Made by a program: the position numbers and the translations under genes
The notes under the pieces: model-generated
The model's database searches: none
What the model was told of the DNA's origin: nothing
The model's input: the letters and a program-made list of their open reading frames with translations, nothing else
Shown: in pieces, positions 38,801 through 52,200 of the stretch
Layout: each line of letters opens with the position of its first letter
Numbering within the stretch: position 1 is the stretch's first letter
NCBI GenBank assembly: GCA_028564675.1
Contig: JAOVVO010000040.1
Location: 124,001 to 188,000, forward strand
Source of the DNA: Onchocerca lupi
Lineage: Eukaryota > Nematoda > Chromadorea > Rhabditida > Onchocercidae
DNA: 64,000 nucleotides
Direction: 5' to 3'

Positions 38801-41800
38801 GTTAATTATTGGACTTGTTTAGATATATTTCTTATGCGAGATAAGGAAATAAATTGAATCATCCTTTTTCCTGATCTCTTTTCGTGATAATTTCTGTTGT
38901 CTCGAAGAATCATCTGGATTATATAGTAATCAGTGCAGTATAAAGTAAGAAAATAGGATTCTCTATATTCTGTATTTCTCCTTTTATTAACAAACTTTCA
39001 TTGAACAAAACAAATAAAGAATTCTGACAACTTGAACTCTTAAAAATAGGATTTGCTGTATCGAAAAAACACGCAATCTTAAGGCCAACATATAATCATT
39101 CGTAAATGTTCCAAAGAAATTTTCTATTTGCAAAGCTGTGAAAATATTAAATAGTTATTTGTCAGTTAATTTAAAATTCGCTATTAGAATAGGAAAGTAC
39201 ACTTTAATTATATAACTCTTAGCTTTCAAAGTTTGCGAACGTTTTTACTGAAACTGATCAATTTTGCTTTATTTAGCAATTGGTTGAAAAGTTTTCTTTC
39301 TTGCCACGATATGTTTGTTATAAAAAAAAGAAAAAAAAATGAATTATTCCTTTTCAAAACAAAATAAATTATTTGCCTGCATGCCAACTTTTTAAAAATA
39401 CCCCATGGCATTTTTATCACATTAAAGAATTTCAAACATTTGATTCATCCATTTCGTTGTTACTTTCACTTATTTACTTAATGAATTGGTGGTTAACCGG
39501 TAAGAAAGAGGAGATGCGCCGAGAGAAGTGTTCGAAAAAAAAAATGATATTTGACTTCGGGAAATATTGCATTTTTTTTCTTTTTTTCTGATGTTAAAAT
39601 GTATTTTCTCGTTAATTTACAGAGATAAATGACGACGTTGATTCAATTTGTTCAGTTATTGTCTTATCCGTTTCCTTGCACAACTTTTCTCTTGCCATAT
39701 AGATTTTACATTCATTTCAAATTATAATTACTTTCTTACGTTTTAATCCAAATAAATTATTTGGGTAGTATATTTGCGTAATGTGAATGAGCATAAGAAA
39801 TTCAACACTTATTTTTTAAATCTTCATTTTTTGTTTGTTTTTTGTTAGAATTTTGAAATTAAGTTGGGATTTTCATAACATTTTTTAGTGCGCTCAGTTC
39901 ATTTTACTCTAACATCTTATCTATTTAATAATTATTATTTTTTTTTTATCCTTAAATTAGTTTTTTAGAAATTCATTTTAAGTATACAGTATATATAAAG
40001 GAAATGAGAGAAAACAATTGCTATTTCAATGACAAAGTTTTTTTCGATTTTTCTAATGAATAATTTTTTCTTCCAACATGAATTTTATGTGCATAAAGTC
40101 GGAAATCAATTGCTCAGGCGTATTTATTTGAATTTGAATCATTTAATTTGAAATAGTGATATTTTAATGATGGATGTGATGATTGATCTTTAGCCACATT
40201 TCTTTCATATTAGTTGTTGCAATTAACGCTATCGAGAATGTGTCAACGATGAACAACAATTAGATGACAGCCATAGTAGTAGCAGTAGTAGACTGAAAAA
40301 TCAACGAACAGAACTAATTAGAGTGAAATTGCGTTTATCGTAATGCTCTAAATTGTAAAACATGCCAGCCATAAGTTTATTTAACAACAGGAAATTTTAT
40401 TTTGAGCAATTTTACTTGTACATTGCTGAAAAAGTAGTTGTAGCAGAGAACTATTATACATCCTGTCTGAGAGTGGCAATTTTCATTTTACAGAATTTCT
40501 ACATTTTGTATGACTCAATAACTCTCTGTGCACGAATTATAACATTTTTTCGTTTTCGAACATTTCTTTTTTTTCTCCCTCTCTTCAAATTTTGTGGATG
40601 AAAAATGTTTAGACTTTTCGTAGAATGCAATTTTGTAACTTGTAAAGTGCTCCGAGAATTTCAACAATGTTTTTGTATGGATTTCGAAATTTCAAAAATA
40701 TTGGCAATTTAAATAAAAAAAGAAGAAACGAAAAAATCGATCGATGATTTTACCATTTTGCAAAATTTAGGACGATTCATTTCTATGTTTTTTTTTTTTC
40801 CAATTTTTTCATATTTTTTTTTTTATTCAATATTTCTGTAATGTTCGCAAATTTTCATTTATTTGGAAGACAAGTATTGTTAATTTTCAGTTCACATTCG
40901 AAAAATTCATACAGAAAAAGAAATGGGTAGAATTTCTTCAAATGAGCAGAGAATGGTATAGTTTAAATATTTATTAGTTTACTACTAAACAGTACTTTCT
41001 CATATTCTCTGTAACTGATACTTCTTCATTTTGTTCTGTAACGAAACGATGTCACTTGTTATAAGGTAAGAAAATTTTTGAAATGATATATTGAAAGTAA
41101 AAGTGTAAACTAATATTTGATTAAATTTGATTAAATATTTGATTCTCATGAGCCAATATTTTTGACGCTGCATGCATGCATTCCTATGGATGATATCAAG
41201 AAAAACTTTCTTCTAAACTGATTTTTTTCTTTAACTTTATTTGTTTATCCGACGAAAAGAATTTATTGCAATCGAACTATATTTTTTCCTATTGCTTTCT
41301 TCTTCTAAAGATCAGAAAACTCATATTTAATTATCCGAAAGCGAAAGCACGAGATGCAAATAGATATCAGTAGATATTACGGATGAATTTCTGAAAGATT
41401 AATTGCCATTAATTTTTATTTTCTTCTTATATTATCCATTCTAAATACTTATGAATATTTCTCATTTTATTTGAATGTTAGTTGGAATTTGCATCTCTTT
41501 TCTTTTCATTCCATCATCCATTGGGATTTTTTTTTGTCCATCTGTCGAATTCAGAATTCAGATTCGAAATTTAGAATCGGAACCTATTTGAAGCACTATG
41601 AAGATCTGACAACTAATGTACATTTTCTTCAAGTTAAAGTAGTCCTGCATATCAAAATCAATCATGACTGATCATTCATCGATTTATGATGCCAATTTCA
41701 AACTCATCAATTTTCAATACTTTAATATCTGACATATTTACCTTAACTATTTTCTTACAATTCCCTCAAAGTAGAATTCTCACGTAAATTACTGCATAAC

Positions 41801-42431
41801 CTATTTCCATCCATTCTGCTAGTTTCTCTCATTTGCTATTCTACAGCATCCAATCTCAATCTCTAATGACATTATGAAACAGAATTTTTCAAAATTCCCA
41901 ATCTCTAACTGCATGTCTCTCTTGTAACCTCCATCACTAATTATCTTCAAAAAGCATATTCTCTTCCTTTCAATATATATATTCTCTCGCAACAAAAACT
42001 TCATTGTATATTTGAAATTTCAATGATTAGAGTTTAGATTGTGCATGCGATGGGTTGGTTTCTGGGATTTTGGGCTAAGATTTCTGAGGCAGGAAGGTAT
42101 ATATTTTTATGAAGTCTCGGAATGGAAGGAAGGTTTTAAGGCAGAACTGATTTATATGGTTCATGAGAATTTTTCCTAAAAATTGTTCATGAATTCGGAA
42201 AATATTTGTTTTTTTTTTTAAGTATTCTATTCTAAACTTTGACTGTTATCACCCAGACGAATTCCTTCTTTAGAATGCTAGCAGCAGATCTCGCTTCCTT
42301 ATTTTGCATTCGATATTATTTTCCAATTTCACTTCTTTCTTTAAAAGAAATTTTTGTCAATTTCGGATTCTTTTCGATAACAATTTCTGCTTATGTAATA
42401 ATGTGTGATACATTTTAGGGGAAAGAGAAGG

Positions 42432-44671
42432 ATGAAATCAGGGACCTCTCGATTGTTCGAACTTCTACCAGATCCATATGACGTTTCGCAGAGGCGATTT
42501 TTCCGGATTTGTTTATTTAGCGATGTGAAGAATGCTCCCGAATTGAGACAGGCATTGGTAGATGGATCAATCGATGCTGCTTTGATTAGACCTGAACTGG
42601 TAAGGACCCAATGAATCAATATCGAACTCAGATTTAATGATTAAATTAGTTCAGTTTAATAAAATATAGAGAAATTCTACAGCAATTACAATTATATATC
42701 TCCAAAGATTTTTATTAACTCAAAAATAATTTGTTACCGTCTTAAATTAAGAAATGAATGAATTAATGAATATTAGGATGAATAAATCTGCTGAAACATA
42801 CCGTTTTCAAAGTGTTTGGTCTTTCATTATTAGGAAATTTAATGCTTATTGAATTCGTAGATTAGCTAGCTTGTAATCCCACTGATTGATCCACTTTTTT
42901 TTGAGTTGTGTTGCTGTCTTGTTATTGCGGTACTAATGCTATCTTCCTGCTGAATAACTATTTGATTCCTTTGTCGATTTCCATGTATCCTACAGTAATC
43001 GATGTTGCTACTATGGGATTTCGTGCTGGTTGACCCGAATGAATGAATGAATGTATGAATGAGCTATTTCTCTTTTAATACTGACTACAGTTCCTTTTAT
43101 ATATTTCTTCTGCTTAATTTAATCATTTCTTGTCATCGGTGGGACAATTGACTCTATATTTCCCTTCCTTAAAGTCGCTTAATTATCCTTTTCACTCATT
43201 GCTTGAATAAAAATGATATAATTCATATTCAAAATGAAATAACGAGTAATTCACTGTGATACATATATAATGGTATAATTTGCGCTTTCCCGATTGGCTT
43301 GTTCATGGTTTTTATTAAATATATTTTATAATTATTTGTTAAATTCAATTCAGCAATTCGAATATGAGCTGTTGTGCTTGTCTGCTAATTAGAATTAATA
43401 TTTGATATCAAAAGTTAAAGATTCCCACAATAATTTATTTATTAATTAACATTATTACGGATATTTCTTTTCATTTTTTTTATTTTCTTATTTTTATTAT
43501 ATTGCAAGATAGATTTTAGACGAAATAATACAATTTCTTGTTTCATCCATTATTCGTTTGAAATTTCTTTAGGTTCTGGAAGTTTTCACACTTTTAGCAG
43601 CAGCTAACAAGGCTGTTCACCAAGCTGCTCATAATCGACTTACAACGCGAACGCTTCATTCAGAATTATTATACTCATTGTCACCCGAGCGAAATGTAAG
43701 TTGTTTTTTCTGTTATTTTTTTTTTAGGATGAATTATTTTAATCATTTTTTCTACCTTTGTTTTGTTTAAAAATGTTGAGGATACAAACTGCAATATTGC
43801 GGCTATCATTATGATTAAGCCAATAGGAAAATGACAAAAATTTTGAGCTGGGACAATTTTTGGATAATTTTTTGAATGCTTCCGATTTTATATATGGTTT
43901 CAATTTTATATTATTTTTAAATTGTTTATGAGCGGATACGTTGCCGATTTTTCTGTGAAAACGTCTGCTGTATTATTATTATTTAATGTTTAATCAAAAA
44001 AACTAAGATATTAGTGATAGTTGTAGATATTAGAATCATTATTAACATTCGGTATTGCGGAAGATAGTCGTAATCTTTTGGTTGGTATTTTTGACGATGA
44101 AAATGGTGAAAAAATGGTTAAAGTGGCAAAGAAAATTGATGGTAAGCCAGTTCCGATCACCAATTTACCTCAGTTGGCCGACTACGAGCGTATTAAAAAG
44201 GTTTGATGAAGTTTTGGAAATTTTATGTTAAAATTTTGTTTCAACAACATTTCTTTCTCTTAGGATGTTCATTGGAGAATTCTTGTACATACATGTAACA
44301 GCGGAAATTTATTTTGAGCATTTTATATTAATAACATGCTTTCAAATTGAAGAAAGAAGTTTAAAAAAAAGTTCAAGAAATCGTCTTGAGCATAATAATC
44401 GTTATAAAATCCTTTATTCAATGTTAAGATATTACTGCCAGCTTAGAAAGATGATGTACATTTTTAATAATTAATGCTATTGAATGCAAATGGGAAATTT
44501 TTGTTATCAGAACTTGAGTAACCAACTTCCATTAAAGTTCCGTAACTTAGTTCTTAAAAAGAAACAAAAAGTAATGATTTTCAGATATATAAAGTGAAGG
44601 AATCCGAATATAATAATGAGACAATAAGTGATGCAATTATAACTCGAATTGCTACGAAAGATTGTATTTAA
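42432..44671 (+). CDS. TPRKB: EKC/KEOPS complex subunit TPRKB (Cgi121 family)
   Basis: Four exons join in phase to 183 aa (human about 175): 42432-42599, 43573-43695, 44027-44200, 44585-44671. Family hallmarks are LFSDVKNAPELR (near residue 27), VLEVFTLLAAANKAVHQA at the start of exon 2, RTLHSELLYSLSPERN, the exon 3 start ILESLLTFGI, and the C-terminal IYKVKE...ITRIATKDCI. The subunit binds the kinase PRPK/Bud32 in KEOPS, which makes the t6A modification on tRNAs reading ANN codons. The chosen ATG is 13 bases after ACATTTTAG. An alternative is an upstream exon at 41047-41063 (MSLVI plus a split Arg) joined to this acceptor, which would add about 10 residues. A polyadenylation-like AATAAA is near 44790. 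Confidence 0.92.
43037..43062. repeat. (GAAT)n microsatellite
   Basis: Short run of GAAT units with one variant (GTAT) inside intron 1 of the TPRKB gene. Confidence 0.8.
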
Positions 44672-45905
44672 AATACGCTGTTCTGATTAATTTCGGTTTG
44701 TAATGTGTTTCTTCAGAACATCTCAGAGATACAATTGGCATATCGCTGTGAATCAGTTGTCATTTTTCTTTCGGATTTATAACAATTTCAATAAAAATTT
44801 TTGGTTTACTTTTTACTGCCAAAAATATTAGCGCTTTTAATAATAATATTAGTTTTTATGTAGTGTTTGTTTTTTACATTTTAATTGTGATATTACTATG
44901 GAATGTTTGAGAAAGGTAAAATCAAACTTAAGAATCCGAGAATTTTAAAAAGTTTCTAGTAATGCAGTTACAAACGCATTTCAAATAATTATTTTATAAA
45001 TTTCTCTCATGTTCCATAAATAATTTGTTTGATATTTTGCATTTATCTTGGAAACGTCAGGTGAGGAGAGGGGGTGGAGTAAAATGAAAAGTGAAGTGAA
45101 AATTGACAATTTTTCTATTATCCATTTTCTTTTTGTATTTCTTCACTAAAGACGTTTTTGCAGTCTGGGTTTTTGGGAATGTATTATGCATAAGCTAAAT
45201 TTTTCTAATCCTTAGAGATATTTACTAGAGTATTATTGTGTTAAGTAGTTTAATATTTCAGCTGAATCATATTTTGATATTAACACTTATGTAAATATAA
45301 TTTTTTCGAAAGAATTTCCCTTTTAATCTTAGCACATTTTTGCTGCTTCGTTCAACAAATTCAACTTAAGAAAAGAAAAAAAGAAGACTTGGTCTGAGTT
45401 GATGTTAATGTGAATAAATGGAATATATAAAATGTTGGTTAAAAATATCTTAAGTTGTTCATAGATGGATTATTTTGATTAAATATTTCAAATCACGAGA
45501 TGTAGTCAACATGAACGAAAATTGTTATGTTATTTAGAATGTATAGTATTACTGATGAGTTTCACTATCGCTTTATTGCATTATCATCAATTCAGTTGAA
45601 TCTTCAGTCTCTTGTATGAAAGATATTCTATTGTAAACGCAAAATTGTTTTTTCCTAGATGTGTTGACCGTAATTTTTTGCCACATGTGTTTTCACTACT
45701 TTATGTTTTCACGATATTCAAGATTATCTGTGATTTTATCAGTTTTTCCTTTTCTTTTTTGCTTCCTTTTTAATTTTTAAATGATAAGATTTCTTCCCAT
45801 TTTACTGTTTGTTAATATTATGTAAACTATTATCCAGTGAATTTGGTGTAATCACAGCGTTATTGAGATCACTCTAAATTTAATCTGCTTATTGTTTATT
45901 GATCA

Positions 45906-46160
45906 TTAAGCAATGTCTAAAATTTGCTTTAATTTTATTGCTTCTACAGCGGTTGTATTGTTCCTTGCGGATGTTTGTGAATATTTGTAATAAATATTTT
46001 TTCTGATCATCGCTTTATTCGTTTGATTTTCTCTTCTCCATTTATAAATACAATAATCAAAAGAATTAATCGCATCAGTCATGATTTCATGCATTATTTT
46101 CAAGTTTGTGTCGAAAATGGCTAACTCCGCCTCATGCACTGACTTTTTTTTCTTTTTCAT
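45906..46160 (-). CDS. Doubtful open frame, 84 aa
   Basis: Minus-strand ATG frame of 84 codons starting with a run of Lys, then a mixed, partly amphipathic sequence with good amino-acid diversity. An acceptor-like TTTCTAG lies about 33 bases upstream of the ATG. No family was recognised and no further exons were found. It could be a small lineage-specific gene or chance. Confidence 0.18.
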   Translation of the reverse strand: MKKKKKSVHEAELAIFDTNLKIMHEIMTDAINSFDYCIYKWRRENQTNKAMIRKNIYYKYSQTSARNNTTAVEAIKLKQILDIA

Positions 46161-48732
46161 TTTATATTCAAAATAGCAATTTATTTTAACTAGAAATACG
46201 AAACAATCAATTCAAATCAGGAATATCGAAACTGCTGAAACACATATTGCATCAATCACGGATGAAAAATGCTCGAAATTATTATATTTGTACGTCAGTT
46301 GCCCGCAATTGCTATCATGTGATGCAGATTTTCTCCAATATGTTTACCAAATGATCATTAGACAAAACATTACTGATATCTTTTAATATTTGTTATAAAT
46401 TCGATAAATCACCAAATTAATTCTTTTCTAATTTTTAAAGTGACAACCATCCACCAATATGATTGAATCATTTTAATTACCATTTTTGTCTCTTAAGTCT
46501 AAAATCATAAAGTTACGACATTTACAATAATTCTGATGACTCCGAAATAACTGATAGTAGAATCGGAAAAATAAAAAAAATAGTGGAATAATTTGAATAT
46601 AAATAACTATGTAAATAAATAACCCATCCATTTTCATTGTTTGCTTAATTTCAATTTCCAAACATTTGAAGAAATTGAAACTTAGTGTAGGAAATGATTT
46701 TGTTTGAGTTCATGAAGCATATTTTTTGTATGTTCCATCTGGTTGCAGCTGTAAAAAAAAATTCTTTAGAAAAAAATTAAGGAACTGCGTATATTGTGAT
46801 TTGTTATCACGATAAAAATAATGATTATACATATTGTGATTGCTTTAATACAATCATTTAATAAAAAATGATTATATCTGATAAAAGAATCGAAAAATTC
46901 ATTTGTTTATTTATTACCTAAAATTTATTATCTACTTTTCTTTATTTGTGAGATATATGATATTGTGATTAGCAGCTGAAAGTACTTTTTTTTATAAATA
47001 TCTTCTTCAATTTCAACCATTTTACTGGAACGTCTTTTGTTCAATTTCCCGCTTCAATCAATTTCTCTGATCGACACAAATGCTTTTATTTGAATATCAA
47101 CAAATACAAATTCTATATTTCATCATTTTTATCAAATAGCAGTAGATTATAAGTTGGTTCTTTCTTTTTTATTAATAATAGACTTAAGAAGTCCGTAATT
47201 TGACCATTTATCTGCATATTTTTTATTTGTGTGCACTTTGTTTATGATTAATGACAAAAGATAATGACTTGAATGCAAATAATAGAAAAGGATTAAAATC
47301 AAACAATTGAATATAATAAATATACAGAAATATATTATACCTTCTTATCGTTTCAAAAAATGCGGTAAATATACTAATTATTTGATATCTAACTCATCTA
47401 AAAGTAATATTTGCAAAAATGCAAGAATCTGGAAAAAAAGATTCGTTTAAAATTCTTGTGATCTATAAAATCTATGAAAAAAAAAAAAAATCTGTGAAAA
47501 AAATTCTTATGCCATCAAAATTTTCTCGTCTTGATTAAAATTGTTGAATCTGTTATACTTGGACTCAAAATAATTTTCCAAAAATACAGTATTATTAAAT
47601 AAGATATATATCTGATAAATAAATTGGAAGAACATTTGTGCTGCGAAATTTTTTCGAAATATGGTTTGGTTGTTCAAATTCAATCTTATAAAATTTTATC
47701 ATATCAATGAGCATGTCTAGCTATTTGCTCTTTACAAGTTTATTTAAATAAGTTATCGATCAAATGTGTTGATCATACATTCTTACTGATATTTCACAGA
47801 CTATAGAAATGGGTGTGATGCTGCGAAAAAATTAATTTGATCAAAATTCGTCTAATTCTGCATTATTCCTTTTGATAAAGAAAAATCATTGGTAAATTTT
47901 AAATGAAAGATTTTGAAGTTGTAATCTGCAATGAGACAACTTTTAACAATCGTATATTTATGCTGAATCTGAATCCATATTTTGTTCTATCATGCAAATC
48001 AAGAATGCATCTTTGCAATTTTAAATTTGAACAAAATTAATTACAATATATAATTTTTATTCCAGCATCAATACATTTGACAAACACGCTATAGCATCTT
48101 TGGTATTTGTTCTCGATATCTTTTGAATATATTTTGATTTTTACTCGCTGTCGATAAAAAGTGCAACATTACGAAGGAAACCGAATTATTGCTAAGACTT
48201 TTTAGACATATTTACTGGCATATTTTTTCTTTTTTTTAGTATATTTAAACTTTAATGTTGATATATTTCAGAATTAAAGTAGAACAATACTTTTTTTTCC
48301 ATGTTGCTTTGAGTTCATTAAAAATCAAAACGGCACTATTTTAAAATAAAAAAAAAGTCACCGATTTAATATCATTTCTGCTAAGAATGCTTGATGATAA
48401 TTAAGATTTTCAACCTAAGTTATTTATACTGATATGGATGTTCGAGATATTATATTCTAATAACGCCAGAACTAAGATAAGACCAAATATTTTAACGATA
48501 TTTTAACAGTATCGAAAAAACTGATTTTGAATTGATGTGATAGAAACGAATCCTTTGGAAATAAAGGATTTTAATGATAAATGGAAGATTGTATCTTCCT
48601 GTTTTGCTGTCGAAATTGTCGCTGAATCATCTTGGGTGGCTGAAAAAAAATGATGTAGAAAAAACTGATCGTGCTCAAAATCCGGCCCTTAAAATCTCCA
48701 ACATGTTGTCACATGACAGTCGAATTTTTTTT

Positions 48733-48910
48733 GTTTATCCGTTAATTGGAGCATTTTGCCGGTAAACATATTTATCCTGTTGGGGAAAGCATGTTTACCC
48801 TTTGTTAGTTGAGTTTCGTTCCCTCTTAGTAGTAAACATCTTTATCGTTTTGGCGGGAAAGTGTTGATTCTTTTGTTTGTTGTTTTGGCGGCAAACATGC
48901 TTATCGCTTA
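48733..48910. repeat. Three-copy 60-bp tandem repeat, possible transposon-derived sequence
   Basis: Units start near 48741 (GTTAATTGGAGCATTTTGCC), 48804 and 48863. Each runs into a variant of GGCGGnAAACATnTTTATC. The period is about 60 bp. The same unit occurs in reverse orientation at 51111-51149. A 63-codon frame at 48574-48765 runs into the first copy. I cannot assign a known element. Confidence 0.65.
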
Positions 48911-49242
48911 TGGTCCATTTGGAGCTGCGCGCTTTTTGACTTTTAATTTTCCTTATTTGCATTCTTTCGGATTTTTTCGACAAGCAGTGCAAAATTCTAT
49001 AGCTTTTCCGAACTTCTTCATATATATATTCAAAAATATGGATTCATTGATTTATTTTAAATATATGAAAATTATTAATCTGTTTGATGTTTCATGTTAT
49101 TCTAAAAAATATGACTACTAAAACTGGTTGTTTTTATAAATTATTCTCTAACAAGCGTAAAAAATGCTAGTTATCTTCTTCGATAGAAACGTAGCAGTAA
49201 GCACAAGATTTCGCAGTATAATTACATCATTTTTAGATCACA

Positions 49243-52200
49243 ATGTGCAATATTCAATTGATTACTATTGCTACAATTATATCATTGATAGCAGGCGATG
49301 ACCTTTTGCTTCTTCAGGCGGTAGTGTTGTTTACCAAAATGCTTTTCGAGATACTGAATTGCAGAAATGATTCATATTTAGCAGAACAAAGCTTTATTTT
49401 CAATTATTAGTTAAATATACAAACGTTAAAGATAAATTGTCTCGTAATTCAGAGAAAAAGTTCTGTTCCGTTACGCTGCAGGTCATTCTAGAATGACTTT
49501 GATAATTAAAAATGTTTTAAGAAAATAGGTTTTTTGGTAATAAATTGCAAAATAGTTTCAAATAAATATCGAATCCACTAACTGATACCGATAACTAATG
49601 TAGCATCCGAAAAATTTTAAAGCAACAAAATTATGTAATTATTTTTGTTATCACTTTAGAAAAAAAAAGAACAAAAGTATGTTGTTATTTTTAGCTTGTA
49701 ATAATTTCTCAACAAGATATCATCATAATCATCAAATACTAGCAAGTAATGCGGTGATGATTATAAATCAAAGATAACAATATCAGTTTCGTTGCCGTAT
49801 TCAACAATTCAAAATTCAGGCATATTACTTCTAATTAAATTTATTTCTTCATTGTTTTCTTTATCACAATTTTCCTAAAATGTTAAGATTTGGAGACATG
49901 GTGATCGAGCACCCATAGAATCATGCAAAGGTTGCCCAACACAACAAGAACATTGGCCGCAAGGATTGGGACAACTTACAGTAGTAAGTCGTATTATTAA
50001 CGAACTAGTGATGGGTCATTATTTGTCATCCTTTTCAAATTTTATTTATCTGGTTTTTATTAACAAAAATGAAAAGAGAATTCAACATTCTTTCGGTTTA
50101 AGAAGGAAAAAGAGAAATTCGCTTTGTAAACAAAAAATCAACATTCTTTCAGTTTATACATTAGAAACACAAAATTCTCTCCTCCTCTCTCAGTAAACAA
50201 TCAAAAATGGGTAGATTAGTTAAAATCATCTGAAGCGGAAAGATGACAAAAGAGGATTGAAAATAAAGTTTAATTGAAAAAGAGAAATTGATCGCGTAAA
50301 ATGTTGTAACAAATTTTTGATAATAGAAATTAATTTTATAGGAAGGAATGATACAACAAGTCAAATTAGGAAAGATTATTTACAATCGTTATGTCAATTC
50401 GCTCAAATTTCTCAGTTCATATTACGATCCACGCCAGGTATATCATTATATCCTTCTGAAGCTTGACGATTCGTTTATATCACTCATTAAATATTCTGGA
50501 TTGATATAATGCTAGAAGAAAATTTATACTTTTGTTTTTAGTATAAACAATTTTTTTTCTTTTTTTTTTTTTGCAAAGAAATAGAGGAAAAAAAAACAAT
50601 GTATAGGACAGAAGCGACCTAGACTGAAACTTTTGATGAGGAAGATGGCGAGAGAAATTCTTCGTTCAGTTAGGAGGAAAATATTTGAAGCTGCAAGTAG
50701 AAAAAAAAAAAATTATTGGTTGCAATAAATAATGAACAGTAAAAAAAAAAAATTGTCAAGAAAAATTTCTACAGCAAACTGACATTTCACGAGAATGAAA
50801 GTGGGAAAAAGTTTTAAAGCTTGAAATAGCAATAAAACTAAAGCTTGAAAATACCTCTGTTAATAAGTTTTAAAAATGCTTTAAGGTATTTCCTCTACAA
50901 ATTTCAAAAAAAAAAAAAAAAACTTTTTCACAGATTTAGATTTTTTTTTTCCTCTAAAATGATAGTTTATATAAATAAAAATGTAAATGTTCGTTGTGGC
51001 TTTTGACACAACGTTGCAATTTCTTCACCGATTGCCTTGAAATTTTGTCACAGTATAGATACGTGTAAAATAAATATAAAAAATATGCCTTTTTTTTTTT
51101 ATTTCTCCGTAAGGATAAATATGTTTCCCGCCAAAACACTCCGATTAACAGATAGACAAAGTAAAGTCAACCAAATCATTGATCCATTGCTATGTAATAA
51201 TCGACAAATAATGAAACAGCGTTGCATTCGTATTTTTGCATAGATTTATATAGATTAGCTGGACCAGCCACGCTCTGGATGGTTGGGTATAGCCAGTAAA
51301 ATAAATAAATGGGACATATGAAATTTAACTATAAATCCTATTCTATTATGCCTATGCTCATTGAATTCTAAAATGACATAATTCGAGTTCAATAACTGAT
51401 TAGTCATTTTAAAAAAAAGAATATCAATCAATAATCGAACTCGAATTATGGCACTTTAAATTCGTCATTTTTTAGAAGAAACCAGAGAAAAATTTATGAA
51501 TTTTGTTTAAAAAGAAAATCATATCTTTCATTTCAGATATATGTACGTTCAACGGATGTGAATAGAACTTTGATGAGTGCAATGGCGAATTTTATAGGCT
51601 TTTACAATAATCCATCTCAGAATGAACGCAGTGGCATTGATTTCCCGAATATAACGGAATGGCCGCAGGGTTTTATTCCAGTTCCTATACATACCATTGC
51701 GAAAAATACCGATTATGTTAGCATATATTTCTTTCATAGATGTTTAATTTTTTTTTTCAATCTATAATGCCGAGAATCATTGAAAAAATTACGTCATAAT
51801 TACAACTTTTGTTCTTTTAAATTTCATAAGTTTTTGAGATTTTCAAATTTCAGTGAGCAACAACAACAACAAAAAAAAAGAATATCATTAATATTTTAGG
51901 TGGGAATTCCTGACGCGTATTGTCCACGACAAAAATGGCTCATGAAGTTAGTGCAGCAAACACCTGAATGGAAAAATTTAGTGAAAAAATATACGGTAGA
52001 AATGCATAAAAACTATTATTTAAAAAAACTATATGATGTTTATTTATCTTGAAAATTATAATTTTTTCAACTTTTCTAAATTATAATATATGATCGAAAC
52101 CGTGTAAAATTATATAGAATCTAGAATGATTCTGAAACTTTCAGGGAGTTTTAGAAGAATTGGAGTCAATCTGTAAACAATCATTAAGTTTCATGGATGT

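Larger units (their letters stand above)
34251..42431. other. Long gene-poor region
   Basis: About 8 kb with no gene that I can support. It is AT-rich unique sequence with many homopolymer runs, two small tandem arrays (listed separately) and a 24-bp direct repeat around 37387-37425 (AGTTACTTTAAAATCTAC twice). Small open frames such as 34581-34946, 38645-38857 and 40362-40601 are low complexity or lack splice context. At 41047, ATGTCACTTGTTATAAG followed by GTAAGA could be a short upstream coding exon of the TPRKB gene. Confidence 0.45.
44672..49242. other. Gene-poor region between TPRKB and the acid phosphatase
   Basis: About 4.5 kb of AT-rich sequence. It contains a doubtful minus-strand frame (45906-46160), a 63-codon frame at 48574-48765 abutting a 60-bp tandem repeat (48733-48910), and a short GC-richer patch near 45060-45090. 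No other feature is supported. Confidence 0.45.

Noticed and set aside
40220..40341. Ser-rich segment with a protein-like run (DDSHSSSSSRLKNQRTELIR)
   Set aside because: No start, convincing splice sites or neighbouring exons; (AGT)n microsatellite-like sequence explains the Ser run.
50954..51243. Open frames on both strands around the inverted repeat copy
   Set aside because: Short, no family recognised, and they lie in a phosphatase intron; noted only as possible transposon debris.
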